Shown here: positions 25,625 to 34,203 of the stretch, one piece after another | Layout of the letters: each line of letters begins with the position of its first letter | Numbering within the stretch: the stretch's first letter is position 1 | Assembly: GCA_039182515.1 (NCBI GenBank) | Contig: JBCDCE010000010.1 | Span: 1 to 64,000, forward strand | Direction of reading: 5' to 3' | Length of the DNA stretch: 64,000 nucleotides | Source: JBCDCE01 sp039182515 | Lineage (GTDB): Bacteria; Pseudomonadota; Alphaproteobacteria; Rhodobacterales; Rhodobacteraceae | Position numbers and translations under genes: made by a program | Notes under the pieces: generated by a model | Seen by the model: the letters and a program-made list of their open reading frames with translations, nothing else | What the model was told of the DNA's origin: nothing | The model's database searches: none

Positions 25625-26701
25625 ATGTTCAATCGCTTACGCGCTCTTTTGCGGTTTTGGCGTTGGGTGCGGAGATGGCGTCGCCCAGTCACAACAAATG
25701 TTGTGGCTCAGGCAGGGCCTAAGCGCCCAACGCAGCATCATTTTATCATCTTGGATGGTACGCTGTCTTCGCTGCAACCTGGGCGAGAGACCAATGCGGG
25801 CCTCACCTACAAGCTTCTGCGCGAGGTCGCGAGAGAGCAAAAGGTATCGCTCTACTATGAGCCCGGTTTGCAATGGTACGATTGGCGCTCGGGGCTCGAT
25901 GTCATCGTCGGGCGAGGGATCAATCGTCAGATCCGGCGCGCTTATTCGGTGCTATCCTCCCGCTATAGGCCTGGGGATAAGATCACATTGATTGGGTACT
26001 CGCGTGGCGCGTTTGCGGTGCGCAGCCTTGGTGGCATCGTGTCGCGCGTTGGCCTTTTGCGCTATGATTGTGCAACGGAGCGGGCGGTGCGAACGGCCTA
26101 TCGGCACTACCAACTTGGGGCGTCGCCCGACGTGATCCAAGCTTTCTCGGACGCCTATTGTCACAAAGAGATCGAGATTGAGATGGTAGGGGTCTGGGAC
26201 ACGGTCAAAGCGCTCGGCTTGAAAATTCCAGGCAATATCGCGCGTACTGAAGCTGTGCATGCGTTCCATGATGATCGGTTGAGCAATCTGGTGCGCCACG
26301 GGTTTCAAGCGCTTGCACTGAACGAAAAGCGCGCCGCTTTCTCCCCAATTTTGTGGATAAGCGATCCGAATTGGACAGGCCACGCGCTTGAGCAGGTTTG
26401 GTTTCGGGGCCACCATGGAGATATCGGAGGGCATCAGGCTGGGTATTCTGAAGCGCGCCCATTGGCCAATATTCCTCTGGTTTGGATGCTCGAAAAGATC
26501 TTGGCTTGCGGCACAAAACTCCCAGAGGATTGGCAGAGCCGTTTTGTACAAGATCCAAACGCTCCGTCAGCAGGGCTTTGGCGGGGTCCAGGCATTTTTG
26601 CCTGGCGGCGAAAGATACGGCGCGTGGGCGCGGATGTATCGGAGCAAGTCCACAACACAGTCCCTAAATTGGAGGCAGAAGCACGCCTCGAGCGCTCTTG
26701 A
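25625..26701 (+). CDS. DUF2235 alpha/beta-hydrolase-like protein
   Basis: A 358-residue protein with a FIILDGTL start strand, VIVGRGINRQIRRAY and the nucleophile elbow IGYSRGAFAVRSLGGIV; this Gly-Tyr-Ser-Arg-Gly-Ala-Phe is the hallmark of the DUF2235 family. A second conserved block EMVGVWDTVKALG and an Asp/His-containing WFRGHHGDIGG toward the end fit the catalytic triad. Some family members are phospholipase effectors of type VI secretion; no secretion genes are nearby, so this one is probably a cytosolic or membrane-associated hydrolase. Substrate unknown. Confidence 0.8.
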   Translation: MFNRLRALLRFWRWVRRWRRPVTTNVVAQAGPKRPTQHHFIILDGTLSSLQPGRETNAGLTYKLLREVAREQKVSLYYEPGLQWYDWRSGLDVIVGRGINRQIRRAYSVLSSRYRPGDKITLIGYSRGAFAVRSLGGIVSRVGLLRYDCATERAVRTAYRHYQLGASPDVIQAFSDAYCHKEIEIEMVGVWDTVKALGLKIPGNIARTEAVHAFHDDRLSNLVRHGFQALALNEKRAAFSPILWISDPNWTGHALEQVWFRGHHGDIGGHQAGYSEARPLANIPLVWMLEKILACGTKLPEDWQSRFVQDPNAPSAGLWRGPGIFAWRRKIRRVGADVSEQVHNTVPKLEAEARLERS

Positions 26702-26725
26702 GAGATTTTAATTCTTCAGAGCGGC

Positions 26726-27217
26726 TCAGCCGCTGGGACCCTTAGGCTGCATAATCAAGCAAGTTGTGCTGCCGGTCGCATAGAGCTTTCCGTCTTCTCG
26801 CCCGCGAATTTCGCCCACAGCAATGCCCGTAGAGCGCCCTGCGTGTTGCACCATGCCTACGGCGTCGATTTCCATGCCGATTGGCAGGGCGCGGCTGATA
26901 TTTATCTTATATTCCAAAGTCGTATAGATTGATCCTTTGGGGACTGTCGTCATTACGGCGCAGGCCATCGCGCTATCAAGAAGCGTGCCATACCAGCCGC
27001 CATGGACAGTGCCTAGTGGATTGGTGTGAGCAAACTCTGGAGTGCCACGAAAGACAACGTGACCTTCAGATACCTCGACAGCCCGGTAGTTTAACACGCC
27101 GCCAATGGGTGGCTGGCTGATCTCGCCCGAGAGAACCCGTTGCATAAATTCCAAGCCTGAAATCGACAGGGTTTCTTGTAAGCTGGGCAGATCTTGAGGG
27201 GTTTTTGCGAGCGTCAT
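26726..27217 (-). CDS. PaaI-type hotdog thioesterase
   Basis: This 163-residue protein is a single hotdog fold: FRGTPEFAHTNPLGTVHGGWYGTLLDSAMACAV contains the HGG motif and catalytic-helix region of the PaaI/YbgC-related thioesterases, followed by TTLEYKINISRALP and a beta-sheet end. Members hydrolyse acyl- or aryl-CoA esters. It lies tail-to-tail with the DUF2235 gene, 24 bases apart, and head-to-tail behind metF. No pathway genes sit next to it to fix a substrate. Confidence 0.85.
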   Translation of the reverse strand: MTLAKTPQDLPSLQETLSISGLEFMQRVLSGEISQPPIGGVLNYRAVEVSEGHVVFRGTPEFAHTNPLGTVHGGWYGTLLDSAMACAVMTTVPKGSIYTTLEYKINISRALPIGMEIDAVGMVQHAGRSTGIAVGEIRGREDGKLYATGSTTCLIMQPKGPSG

Positions 27218-27274
27218 ACCTCGAAGTTTAACCCGAATTTTGATCCTGGCGAAAGCAACAATGACCTTCGAGGC

Positions 27275-28126
27275 TTAAGCGGCTTGCAAGAGTTTCGTTT
27301 TGGGCGCGCAGCCCAAGGCTAATAAAACCTGACGCGTAAGGTCTGCCGAGTTGAGCGTATAGATATGCAGAGCGGACTGTCCTTCGATCAGGAGCTTGTC
27401 GCAAAGCTCAGCTGCCTGTGCGACGGCGAGAAGCTTGGTCTCAGAGCAGCGTTGTGCATGGGTAAAGGCCAGATCGAGCTCGGCGGGCCAGGTTGCACCA
27501 CAGCGCGCGGCGAACCCTTTGGCTTTTCGCCAGTCCTTAATCGGCAAAATCCCCGCTCTTATTGGAGCAGTTATGCCGGCAGACCGCACTCGATCTCGCC
27601 AGCGCAAGAAGGCCTCAGGTTCAAATACAAACTGCGTGATGATTTCATCCGCGCCTGCATCCAGTTTGGCCTTAAGCTGATCAAGATCCGCTTGCGGGCT
27701 TGCGGCTTCGGGGTGCACCTCTGGATAGCCCGCAACAAAAATACGCTTTGCGCCCAAGCCTTTCAAATGGCTGATTAAGTCCGGCGCACTCGCCCATGAC
27801 TGAACGCCTTTTCGAACATCACCGCGCAGGGCGACAAAATCGCGTTGGCCAGCCTCTATTTGGCGTATCGCAAAGGCCAGTGTCTCAGGTTCAGATGCGC
27901 CCGCACTGGTAATATGGGCCACTATGCCTTCAGTGCCTGAGTTTTGAGATCGCAGGGCTTGGAGTGTCTCTTCGCTTTGAGCAACGGCGCTCCCACCCGC
28001 ACCATAGGTCACAGAGAAAAAGTCAGGCGCAAAGGGGCTAAGCGCTTGGCGCGTGTCCCAAAGATCGAACGCAGCTTTCAGGGAACGAGGAGGAAAGACT
28101 TCGAAAGAGAGCTGAGGAACCACCAT
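27275..28126 (-). CDS. metF: Methylenetetrahydrofolate reductase
   Basis: This protein of 283 residues reduces methylene-THF to methyl-THF with FAD for methionine synthesis. Visible are LSFEVFPPRS (the conserved FE.FPP), FFSVTYGAGGS, the DFVALRGDVRKG strand, and ITQFVFEPEAFLRWRDRV, all in MetF order. The start was set at the ATG 28126 because the protein should begin just before SFEVFPP and AGAAGG precedes it; a longer frame to 28201 would add 25 residues lacking family similarity. It is divergent from metR with a MetR box in between. Confidence 0.93.
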   Translation of the reverse strand: MVVPQLSFEVFPPRSLKAAFDLWDTRQALSPFAPDFFSVTYGAGGSAVAQSEETLQALRSQNSGTEGIVAHITSAGASEPETLAFAIRQIEAGQRDFVALRGDVRKGVQSWASAPDLISHLKGLGAKRIFVAGYPEVHPEAASPQADLDQLKAKLDAGADEIITQFVFEPEAFLRWRDRVRSAGITAPIRAGILPIKDWRKAKGFAARCGATWPAELDLAFTHAQRCSETKLLAVAQAAELCDKLLIEGQSALHIYTLNSADLTRQVLLALGCAPKTKLLQAA

Positions 28127-28209
28127 TGCACAAGACCTTCTCTGCTGTGATGGACACCAGATGCCAAATCTGGGAAGTTGAAGCAAATTGATATAATTCA
28201 CTACAATTA

Positions 28210-28222
28210 TGAAAGTTTTTCA
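28210..28222. promoter_or_regulatory. MetR binding site
   Basis: TGAA at 28210-28213 and TTCA at 28219-28222 are separated by five bases with a central T, matching the MetR consensus TGAA-N2-(T/A)-N2-TTCA. It lies two bases upstream of the metR ATG and 83 bases before the metF start. A bound MetR would repress its own gene while activating or adjusting metF; the regulatory direction is inferred from the E. coli model. Confidence 0.75.
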
Positions 28223-28224
28223 TA

Positions 28225-29136
28225 ATGCATATCGAGATCCGGCACCTGCGGACAATCAAAGCGATCCAAGAGACCGGGGGACTGGCGCGTGCTGCTGAAG
28301 TCCTAGGGCTTACGCAGTCGGCGTTAAGCCACCAGATCAAGACGCTTGAGGATCAGGTCGGCACGCCGCTTTTTGTGCGGCGTACCAAACCTTTAGAGCT
28401 GTCTTATGCAGGCGAGCGCCTAAGCCGGGCCGCTGATCGCATATTGCCGGAAATGGTAGCCCTTGAGGCGGAGTTCTCAGGTCTTTTGGCCGGTGCTTTG
28501 GGACGTTTGCACATCGCAATTGAATGCCATGCATGTTTTGAATGGCTCTTTCCGGTTTTGGAGCAGTTCCGAAAAACCTGGGGCGAGGTGGACGTAGACG
28601 TACTGCCCGGGCTTGCTTTTGAGGCGTTGCCTGCTCTGCAAAAAGAACGCGTGGATTTGGTGGTGTCCTCTGACCCAGAGGTATTGCCGGGGGTGCAATT
28701 TGTGCCTTTGTTCGACTACGCGCCCGTTTTTGTGGCGGCCAACGATCACCCCTTAGGAGAAAAACCTTATGTTGATGCGGAAGACTTTCGCGACCAAAAC
28801 CTGATCACCTATCCCGTAGAGCCGCGCAGGCTCGACGTTTTTTCACAACTTTTGATGCCCGCAGGCGTGAGCCCGGCGGGTGTGCGACAGGTGGAAATGA
28901 CAGCCGTGATCTTGATGCTGGTTGCGTCAAATCGCGGTGTAGCTGTGTTGCCCGATTGGGTGGTGCGGGGGCTCGCGAGCCCAGAGGATTACGTGGTCAG
29001 GCCACTCACGGCTAAGGGCATCACGCGTCGCTTGTATGCAGCACTGAGAGATGAGGACGCCGGCCTGCCGTTTATGGCGCATTTCTTGCGCCTGGCGCGC
29101 ACTGAGCCCGTGAAATTGCAACGCGGCTCTGACTAA
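28225..29136 (+). CDS. metR: LysR-family homocysteine-responsive regulator MetR
   Basis: The 303-residue LysR protein closely follows E. coli MetR: an HTH with EIRHLRTIKAI...GLTQSALSHQIKTLEDQVGTPLFVRR, then IAIECHACFEWLFPVLEQFRKTWGEVDVDV, DLVVSSDPEVLPGV and LITYPVEPRRLDVFSQLLMPAGVSPA, which are MetR-specific blocks of the homocysteine-binding domain. It is divergent from metF with a MetR box just ahead of it. The ATG at 28225 has no obvious ribosome site, and the operator touches the start, so autoregulation could act on translation start as well as transcription. Confidence 0.93.
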   Translation: MHIEIRHLRTIKAIQETGGLARAAEVLGLTQSALSHQIKTLEDQVGTPLFVRRTKPLELSYAGERLSRAADRILPEMVALEAEFSGLLAGALGRLHIAIECHACFEWLFPVLEQFRKTWGEVDVDVLPGLAFEALPALQKERVDLVVSSDPEVLPGVQFVPLFDYAPVFVAANDHPLGEKPYVDAEDFRDQNLITYPVEPRRLDVFSQLLMPAGVSPAGVRQVEMTAVILMLVASNRGVAVLPDWVVRGLASPEDYVVRPLTAKGITRRLYAALRDEDAGLPFMAHFLRLARTEPVKLQRGSD

Positions 29137-29268
29137 AGTTAGGGGCATTGCGCCTTTGGCCTTTGGGGGCTATGGCTCGCGCTCAGTTCGCGCCTCAGCG
29201 GGCGTGCTCACATTTAATCCGAACCGAACCGCGGAACCGCTCCAGCTACTCCCAAAAGGACCCCTCCC

Positions 29269-30057
29269 ATGCAAGGCAGTGCCAATCTCAACGTGATGAT
29301 CAAAGCCGCGCGCGCGGCAGGCCGCTCCCTCGTGAAAGACTTTGGCGAGGTCGAGAACTTGCAAGTGAGCTCAAAAGGGGCGGGTGACTTTGTGAGCAAA
29401 GCAGATGTGCGCGCTGAAGAGATCCTGCGCGAGATGCTTGTGGAAGCCCGGCCAACTTATGGATTTTTGGGCGAAGAAGGCTCTGCGATTGAAGGCGAAG
29501 ACCCGACACGTCGTTGGATCGTCGACCCATTGGACGGCACGACAAACTTCTTGCACGGGTTGCCGCATTGGGCTGTTTCGATTGCTCTAGAGCACAAGGG
29601 CCAGGTCGTTGCGGGCGTGATTTACGACCCCGTTAAGGCCGAGATCTTTGTGGCTGAAAAGGGCCAGGGAGCTTGGCTGAACGATCGCCGGATCAGGGTC
29701 TCAGACCGGCAAGTTATGATCGAAAGCATTTTTGCGACAGGTTTGCCCTTTGGTGGTCGCCCTGAATTGCCCGCAACCTTTCAAAACCTCGCCAAACTTT
29801 TGCCAGCCACAGCGGGTGTGCGGCGCTGGGGATCAGCGGCGCTCGATATGGCTTACGTGGCGGCCGGCCGCTACGAGGGTTTTTGGGAGCACAAGCTTAA
29901 TGTTTGGGACTACGCTGCTGGCATCGTTTTGGTGCGCGAGGCGGGGGGCTTTGTTGAGCCTTTGGACCCAGAGGCAAATCTGAGCGATGGCGGCGGTATT
30001 CTGGCTGCTAACGCCCAGATGTTTGAGCGTTTTGCTGGGCTCATTCGAGAAGGTTAA
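29269..30057 (+). CDS. suhB: Inositol-1-monophosphatase family protein
   Basis: The 262-residue protein has GEEGSAIEGEDPTRRWIVDPLDGTTNFLHGLPHWAVSIAL, which contains the two acidic metal motifs of the inositol monophosphatase family (E-E and D-P-L-D-G-T), and the C-terminal WDYAAGIVLVREAGG. It uses Mg2+ to hydrolyse inositol phosphate or a related sugar phosphate; SuhB also affects rRNA transcription in E. coli. AAAAGGA precedes the ATG. It is convergent with the rhomboid gene 10 bases downstream. Confidence 0.92.
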   Translation: MQGSANLNVMIKAARAAGRSLVKDFGEVENLQVSSKGAGDFVSKADVRAEEILREMLVEARPTYGFLGEEGSAIEGEDPTRRWIVDPLDGTTNFLHGLPHWAVSIALEHKGQVVAGVIYDPVKAEIFVAEKGQGAWLNDRRIRVSDRQVMIESIFATGLPFGGRPELPATFQNLAKLLPATAGVRRWGSAALDMAYVAAGRYEGFWEHKLNVWDYAAGIVLVREAGGFVEPLDPEANLSDGGGILAANAQMFERFAGLIREG

Positions 30058-30067
30058 TTCGTAAAGA

Positions 30068-30811
30068 TCACTTCCGACTCACCGTCGGAATGGAACTTCG
30101 CCCAATTTTATAGGTGGCCTCTGCATGGGGCGGATGCATCTCGTTGCGGCTCCAAAACCCCGTGGCCCCAAGCCTTAGCCAGACAGGCAAGGCGAGCAAA
30201 ATGCCCGCTATAAAGCCCCCCGCATGTGCCCAATAGGCGACACCGCCGCCTGTCGCGGCAGTCGATACGCCGCCAAAAATCTGCAAGCCGAACCACAAGC
30301 CTAGCATGATCCAGGCCGGAACCGGGATTACCCTGAGATAAACGACTAAGATCAATAAGATATCCACGCGCGCTTTGGGGTAGAGCAACAAATAGCCGCC
30401 CATGACACCTGCAATGGCGCCAGAGGCTCCAACTGTTGGGATGGATGAGTTTGGGTCTGAGATCAGATGCGCGGCATCCGCTACTAGGCCAGAGACCAGA
30501 TAGAAGATCAAAAAGCCCACATGGCCCATGGCGTCTTCCATATTGTCCCCAAAAATCCACAAAAAGAGCATGTTGCCCGCGATGTGCATCAGCCCGCCGT
30601 GCAAAAACATCGAGGTGATCAAAGTGTAGGTTTGTTGCCCTTGGCTTACCCGTTCCGGGATCATGGCCCAGTTGGAGAAAAAGGCGCTGAGCGCGCGGTC
30701 ATCCTGAAAAAGGGCTGCATAGCTGATGAACACCAGCACATTGATCGCGATGAGCGCATAGGTCACGTAGGGCGTGCGCAGAGACGGGTTGTGGTCACGA
30801 AGTGGAAACAT
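30068..30811 (-). CDS. Rhomboid-family intramembrane serine protease
   Basis: The 247-residue membrane protein has six or so hydrophobic segments. The catalytic Ser is in GASGAIAGVMGGYL (Ser130) and the matching His is in YWAHAGGFIAGILL, with the L1-loop GHVGFLIFYLVSG and HGGLMHIAGNMLFLWIFGDN of the family. It cleaves transmembrane helices of substrates that cannot be predicted. The ATG at 30811 gives MFPLRDHNPSLRTPYVTYAL, the usual rhomboid opening; the longer frame upstream adds 85 unrelated residues and was dropped. Confidence 0.93.
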   Translation of the reverse strand: MFPLRDHNPSLRTPYVTYALIAINVLVFISYAALFQDDRALSAFFSNWAMIPERVSQGQQTYTLITSMFLHGGLMHIAGNMLFLWIFGDNMEDAMGHVGFLIFYLVSGLVADAAHLISDPNSSIPTVGASGAIAGVMGGYLLLYPKARVDILLILVVYLRVIPVPAWIMLGLWFGLQIFGGVSTAATGGGVAYWAHAGGFIAGILLALPVWLRLGATGFWSRNEMHPPHAEATYKIGRSSIPTVSRK

Positions 30812-30941
30812 GGGTCTAGCGGTGCATGGCTGAACGCTTGGGGTCAAGAGCCAAGGGCGTGCAGGAATGCCAGGGGCGATCCCCTTAGGCGTTTGTCTCA
30901 AAGGGCTTGACCAACACGTTGGGCGCGCCAAGTTTTTAGAG

Positions 30942-31499
30942 ATGACAGGATCAAGACATACGTTCGCAGCGGCTTTGCTGGCTTTCATCGCCGCCACACC
31001 AATGGCTTTGGCCTGCCCGGCTTTGCCCGACACCTCGATTGAGCAAGCTCGTATCAATGCGCGCATAAAAGCTGCCGCGAGTGAAGCTGAGGCGAGGGCT
31101 CTCGGGGGCGCGTTATGGCAGATTTGGACAACCGCACCTGATGCGAAAGCGCAAAACCTGTTGGATCAAGGGATGAAGGCCCGGTCAAGCTTCGACTATG
31201 CCAGTTCTGAAGCCATCTTAGATGAGCTTGTCGCCTATTGCCCTGAATATGCGGAAGCCTGGAATCAAAGGGCATTTACCCGCTACCTACGCCAAGATTT
31301 CAGCACTGCCTTAGAAGACCTGGACCGAACGCTGGCGCTTTTGCCGACTCATACGGGCGCGCTTACAGGTAAAGCTCTCACCTTGATTGGAATGGGGCGC
31401 GCTGAGCTGGCGCAAGAGGTTTTGAAGGAAGCTCTTCGGGTTAATCCATGGTTGAGCGAACGGGCATTGCTGGTCAAACCCAAAGGCACAGAACTCTAA
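30942..31499 (+). CDS. Exported TPR-repeat protein
   Basis: The product of 185 residues starts with a signal peptide (AAALLAFIAATPMALACPA). At least two tetratricopeptide-like units follow: SSEAILDELVAYCPEYAEAWNQRAFTRYLRQDFSTALEDLDRTLALLPTHTGALTGKALTL..., with typical A-x-N/E and alternating small/large residues. The Cys in ALAC may make it a lipoprotein. The ATG at 30942 was chosen to begin at the signal peptide. Its role is probably protein-protein binding in the envelope; the partner is unknown. Confidence 0.75.
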   Translation: MTGSRHTFAAALLAFIAATPMALACPALPDTSIEQARINARIKAAASEAEARALGGALWQIWTTAPDAKAQNLLDQGMKARSSFDYASSEAILDELVAYCPEYAEAWNQRAFTRYLRQDFSTALEDLDRTLALLPTHTGALTGKALTLIGMGRAELAQEVLKEALRVNPWLSERALLVKPKGTEL

Positions 31500-31573
31500 G
31501 CCTACCACAGGCCCATAGCCTCTTGCACCGGGCCGCTAGATGCCTATGGTCGCGCGAGCGTCCAGACGCCCGA

Positions 31574-31659
31574 GCCCGCGTGATGGAATGGTAGACATAG
31601 GGGACTTAAAATCCCTAGGCTTAACGGCCGTGCCGGTTCGAGTCCGGCCGCGGGTACCA
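31574..31659 (+). tRNA. tRNA-Leu (TAA)
   Basis: The acceptor GCCCGCG pairs with CGCGGGT (with a G-U first pair), CCA is encoded at 31657-31659, the anticodon loop is CTTAAAA with anticodon TAA, and a long variable arm follows, as in class II leucine tRNAs. The T loop reads GGTTCGAGTCC. It stands between the TPR gene and the DMT transporter with no integrase alongside. Confidence 0.95.
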
Positions 31660-31677
31660 ATCGCACTTTTTGGAGGG

Positions 31678-32586
31678 TTAGCTCTCACCGGGATCCTCGT
31701 CTCGGTTGCCTAGAACCTCTACCAAAGCTGCGCTTACGATCAAAACTGTGCCGAGCATCTCAAAAGGGCCGATGGCTTCGCCTGCAAAAAGGGCGGCCGA
31801 CGTGATCCCAACAACAATTTCGCTCATTAAAAGGATGCCAATACGCCCCGGCGTGAGGATTGAAGCTGGCCACATGGTGAGCATGATCATCGGCACAGCA
31901 AATAGGCCAGAGAGCAGGGCGTATGGCCAAAGCACCTGCCAGCTTGGAAAGTCTGGCATAGGCCCCAGCAATCCTTGCGCAAAAACCACTAAGGCCAGAG
32001 TGACCACAATGCTCCCAACCAAAAAGGCGACTGAAAGATGAACCGTGGGCGTTTGCCGAAGTTTGTAGACTTTGTACGATCCAACAGCCCAAAACATACC
32101 TGAGGTCAAAGCAAAGACGTCGCCCAAATTAAGCGCTGATTGATGCCCAAAGCCAACAACGGCGCACAGTCCCGAAAGTGCCAATAGAACTGCAAGTACG
32201 CGCGCTCGGGTCAGTTTTTCAGAGAGAAACAGCACTCCAATCGCGGTGCCCCAAACAGGTGTGAGATAGAAAAAGAGCAGCGCGCGCAAAACGTCTGTGA
32301 GCACAATTGCTGTGCCATAAAAGGTAAAGGCCGTACCAGTTAGAAGCCCGGCAATTGCCAAAGGTATAAAGGCGCTTTTGCTTAGCGTTTGACGCAAGGC
32401 AAAAGGCAAAATGAAAACCAATGCCATGACATAGACGACCAGGCCTGGCCAGGCGCCTGTAAGGCCAAGGCCTTCAAAGGCTCGAACTGGAACCCAAAAC
32501 ACACCCCAAAACGCACCGCCAATGACCACGGCAAGGCTCGCGAGGTGAACGGTGGAAAGTTTGCGGTTCGCGGGGCTCAGAGGCAT
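31678..32586 (-). CDS. EamA/DMT-family transporter
   Basis: A 302-residue protein of ten hydrophobic helices in two halves of five, as in the drug/metabolite transporter superfamily. The first helix reads LASLAVVIGGAFWGVFWVPVRAF and the second half has FALTSGMFWAVGSYKVYKL, the repeat counterpart. Substrates of this family are mostly metabolite exporters; no neighbouring gene tells which. It runs leftward and its start is 62 bases from the znuB stop. Confidence 0.85.
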   Translation of the reverse strand: MPLSPANRKLSTVHLASLAVVIGGAFWGVFWVPVRAFEGLGLTGAWPGLVVYVMALVFILPFALRQTLSKSAFIPLAIAGLLTGTAFTFYGTAIVLTDVLRALLFFYLTPVWGTAIGVLFLSEKLTRARVLAVLLALSGLCAVVGFGHQSALNLGDVFALTSGMFWAVGSYKVYKLRQTPTVHLSVAFLVGSIVVTLALVVFAQGLLGPMPDFPSWQVLWPYALLSGLFAVPMIMLTMWPASILTPGRIGILLMSEIVVGITSAALFAGEAIGPFEMLGTVLIVSAALVEVLGNRDEDPGES

Positions 32587-32648
32587 AGCGCCACCCTGGA
32601 GATTTTATCGCGCACCACAAGCGCAATCGTACTGATATCCTAAGGTGC

Positions 32649-33443
32649 CTAGGAAAGTCGCAGCCGCGCAAGTTGCGCCAGGGCAAAGAGCGCCGCGCTC
32701 ACTGCAACGATGGACGGACCCGCTGGTGTATCCAAAGCCAAAGACAGCCCCAAACCTGCCATAGAGGCCAAAACGCCAAACCCAGCTGCGAACCCAGCCA
32801 TGGCTTCTGGAGTTTTGGCAAAGCTGCGCGCGCTTGCTGCTGGGATGATCAGCAAAGCTGAGATCAAAAGAGCGCCTATGATTTCGATCCCAATGGCAAT
32901 GACAAGGCTGAGCGCAATCATCAAAACAAGATCATAGCGTCGTGGGGCAAGCCCGCTGGCCTTGGCTAAGTCGGGATTGAGCGTCACAGTCAACAAGCCT
33001 TGCCAATGCAGTCCCAAAAGGCCTGCAATCAAAAGCCCACCGCACCATATCACGCCAAGGTCTGCATGCGTCACAGCTAAGATGTCGCCAAAGAGCAAAC
33101 CTTCGAGGTTGAGCCGAGCGCGCGGCAACACAGCCAGCATCAAAAGCGCCAGGGCCAAAGCGCTGTGTGTCAAAACGCTTAGTACCGTGTCAGAGGAGTG
33201 CTGTCGCGCACTCAGGGCCAGAACAATCAGTGCCATCCCCAAGGCCACGCCAAGCGCGCCGAGCCATATGGGAAAGTTGAGCGCAATGGCCAGGGCCACG
33301 CCGAACAACGCGCCATGCGCCGTGGCATCCCCAAAAAAGGCCATGCGACGCCAGATCAGAAAACACCCCAAGGGAGCAGCTACAAGCGCAACCCCAAACG
33401 CGGCCACAAGAGCGCGTGTGAAAAAGTCGTCCAACAGGCTCAT
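32649..33443 (-). CDS. znuB: Zinc ABC transporter permease ZnuB
   Basis: The 264-residue permease has the ABC-3 family layout (about seven or eight helices) and motifs GCFLIWRRMAFFGDATAHGALFGVALA, with the family G-D-A-T-A-H-G-A segment, and ALLIIPAASARSFAKTPEAMA, which contacts the ATPase. It overlaps znuC by four bases (ATGA) and is the last gene of the zur-znuC-znuB unit. It should form the inner-membrane channel for zinc delivered by ZnuA. Confidence 0.93.
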   Translation of the reverse strand: MSLLDDFFTRALVAAFGVALVAAPLGCFLIWRRMAFFGDATAHGALFGVALAIALNFPIWLGALGVALGMALIVLALSARQHSSDTVLSVLTHSALALALLMLAVLPRARLNLEGLLFGDILAVTHADLGVIWCGGLLIAGLLGLHWQGLLTVTLNPDLAKASGLAPRRYDLVLMIALSLVIAIGIEIIGALLISALLIIPAASARSFAKTPEAMAGFAAGFGVLASMAGLGLSLALDTPAGPSIVAVSAALFALAQLARLRLS

Positions 33444-34198
33444 CGCTGTGCGTTCACCTGGCCTACGGGCTCGTGATCGTGATGATGGGTGTGATCATGC
33501 TCGTGGCGATAAAGCGCAAAGGCTCCGTCTGCCTCTTTGCCAAAGAGCGCCCGATAGGCGGGATCTGCCGCCACATGGGCCGGTGTGCCTTGGCAGCACA
33601 CATGACCGTTGAGGCAAATCACACGATCAGAGGCGGCCATGACAACATGCAGATCATGCGACACCATCAAAACGGCGCAGCCAGTGGTGTCTCGAAGAGC
33701 GGCAATCTCTTTATAAAATTGCGCGCACCCCGCTTGATCAAGGCCCGTGGTGGGCTCGTCAAGCATCAGCAAATTAGGGTCATCCATCAAAGCGCGCGCC
33801 AACAAAACGCGCTGAAATTGACCGCCAGAAAGGTCCTGAACAGCTCTCTTTTCCAAGCCTGACGCGCCTGTTTGTGCCAACACACGGGCAATATCTCGGC
33901 CGGTGCGTGGCTTTGGCAGGTTCAAAAATCGCCGTACTGTCAGTGGAAAGGTTGCGTCTAAGGCCAGCTTTTGGGGGACGTAACCTATCTTGAGATTTGG
34001 CGCGCGCTGAATTTCACCACTCGAAGGGTCAATCGCGCCAATCAGGCCTTTGAGGAGCGTGGTCTTTCCGCTGCCGTTGGGCCCGACAATTGTAACAATC
34101 TCACCAAGTGAGAGCTCCAAGTCGACGTTGTCAATGACATCCCGTCGTCCCTGAGACAGGCACAGTCCAGTTGTCTTGAGAAGAGAAGGCCGCGTCAT
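33440..34198 (-). CDS. znuC: Zinc ABC transporter ATPase ZnuC
   Basis: The 252-residue ATPase has Walker A GPNGSGKTT, signature LSGGQFQRV, Walker B LLMLDEPTTGLD and H-loop MVSHDLHVV. Its C-terminus has a His-rich tail (RHEHDHTHHHDHEP), a feature of several ZnuC-type proteins and consistent with zinc. It sits between zur (five bases upstream) and znuB (four-base overlap), so it is read on the same transcript. Confidence 0.95.
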   Translation of the reverse strand: MTRPSLLKTTGLCLSQGRRDVIDNVDLELSLGEIVTIVGPNGSGKTTLLKGLIGAIDPSSGEIQRAPNLKIGYVPQKLALDATFPLTVRRFLNLPKPRTGRDIARVLAQTGASGLEKRAVQDLSGGQFQRVLLARALMDDPNLLMLDEPTTGLDQAGCAQFYKEIAALRDTTGCAVLMVSHDLHVVMAASDRVICLNGHVCCQGTPAHVAADPAYRALFGKEADGAFALYRHEHDHTHHHDHEPVGQVNAQR

Positions 34199-34203
34199 TT
34201 AGA

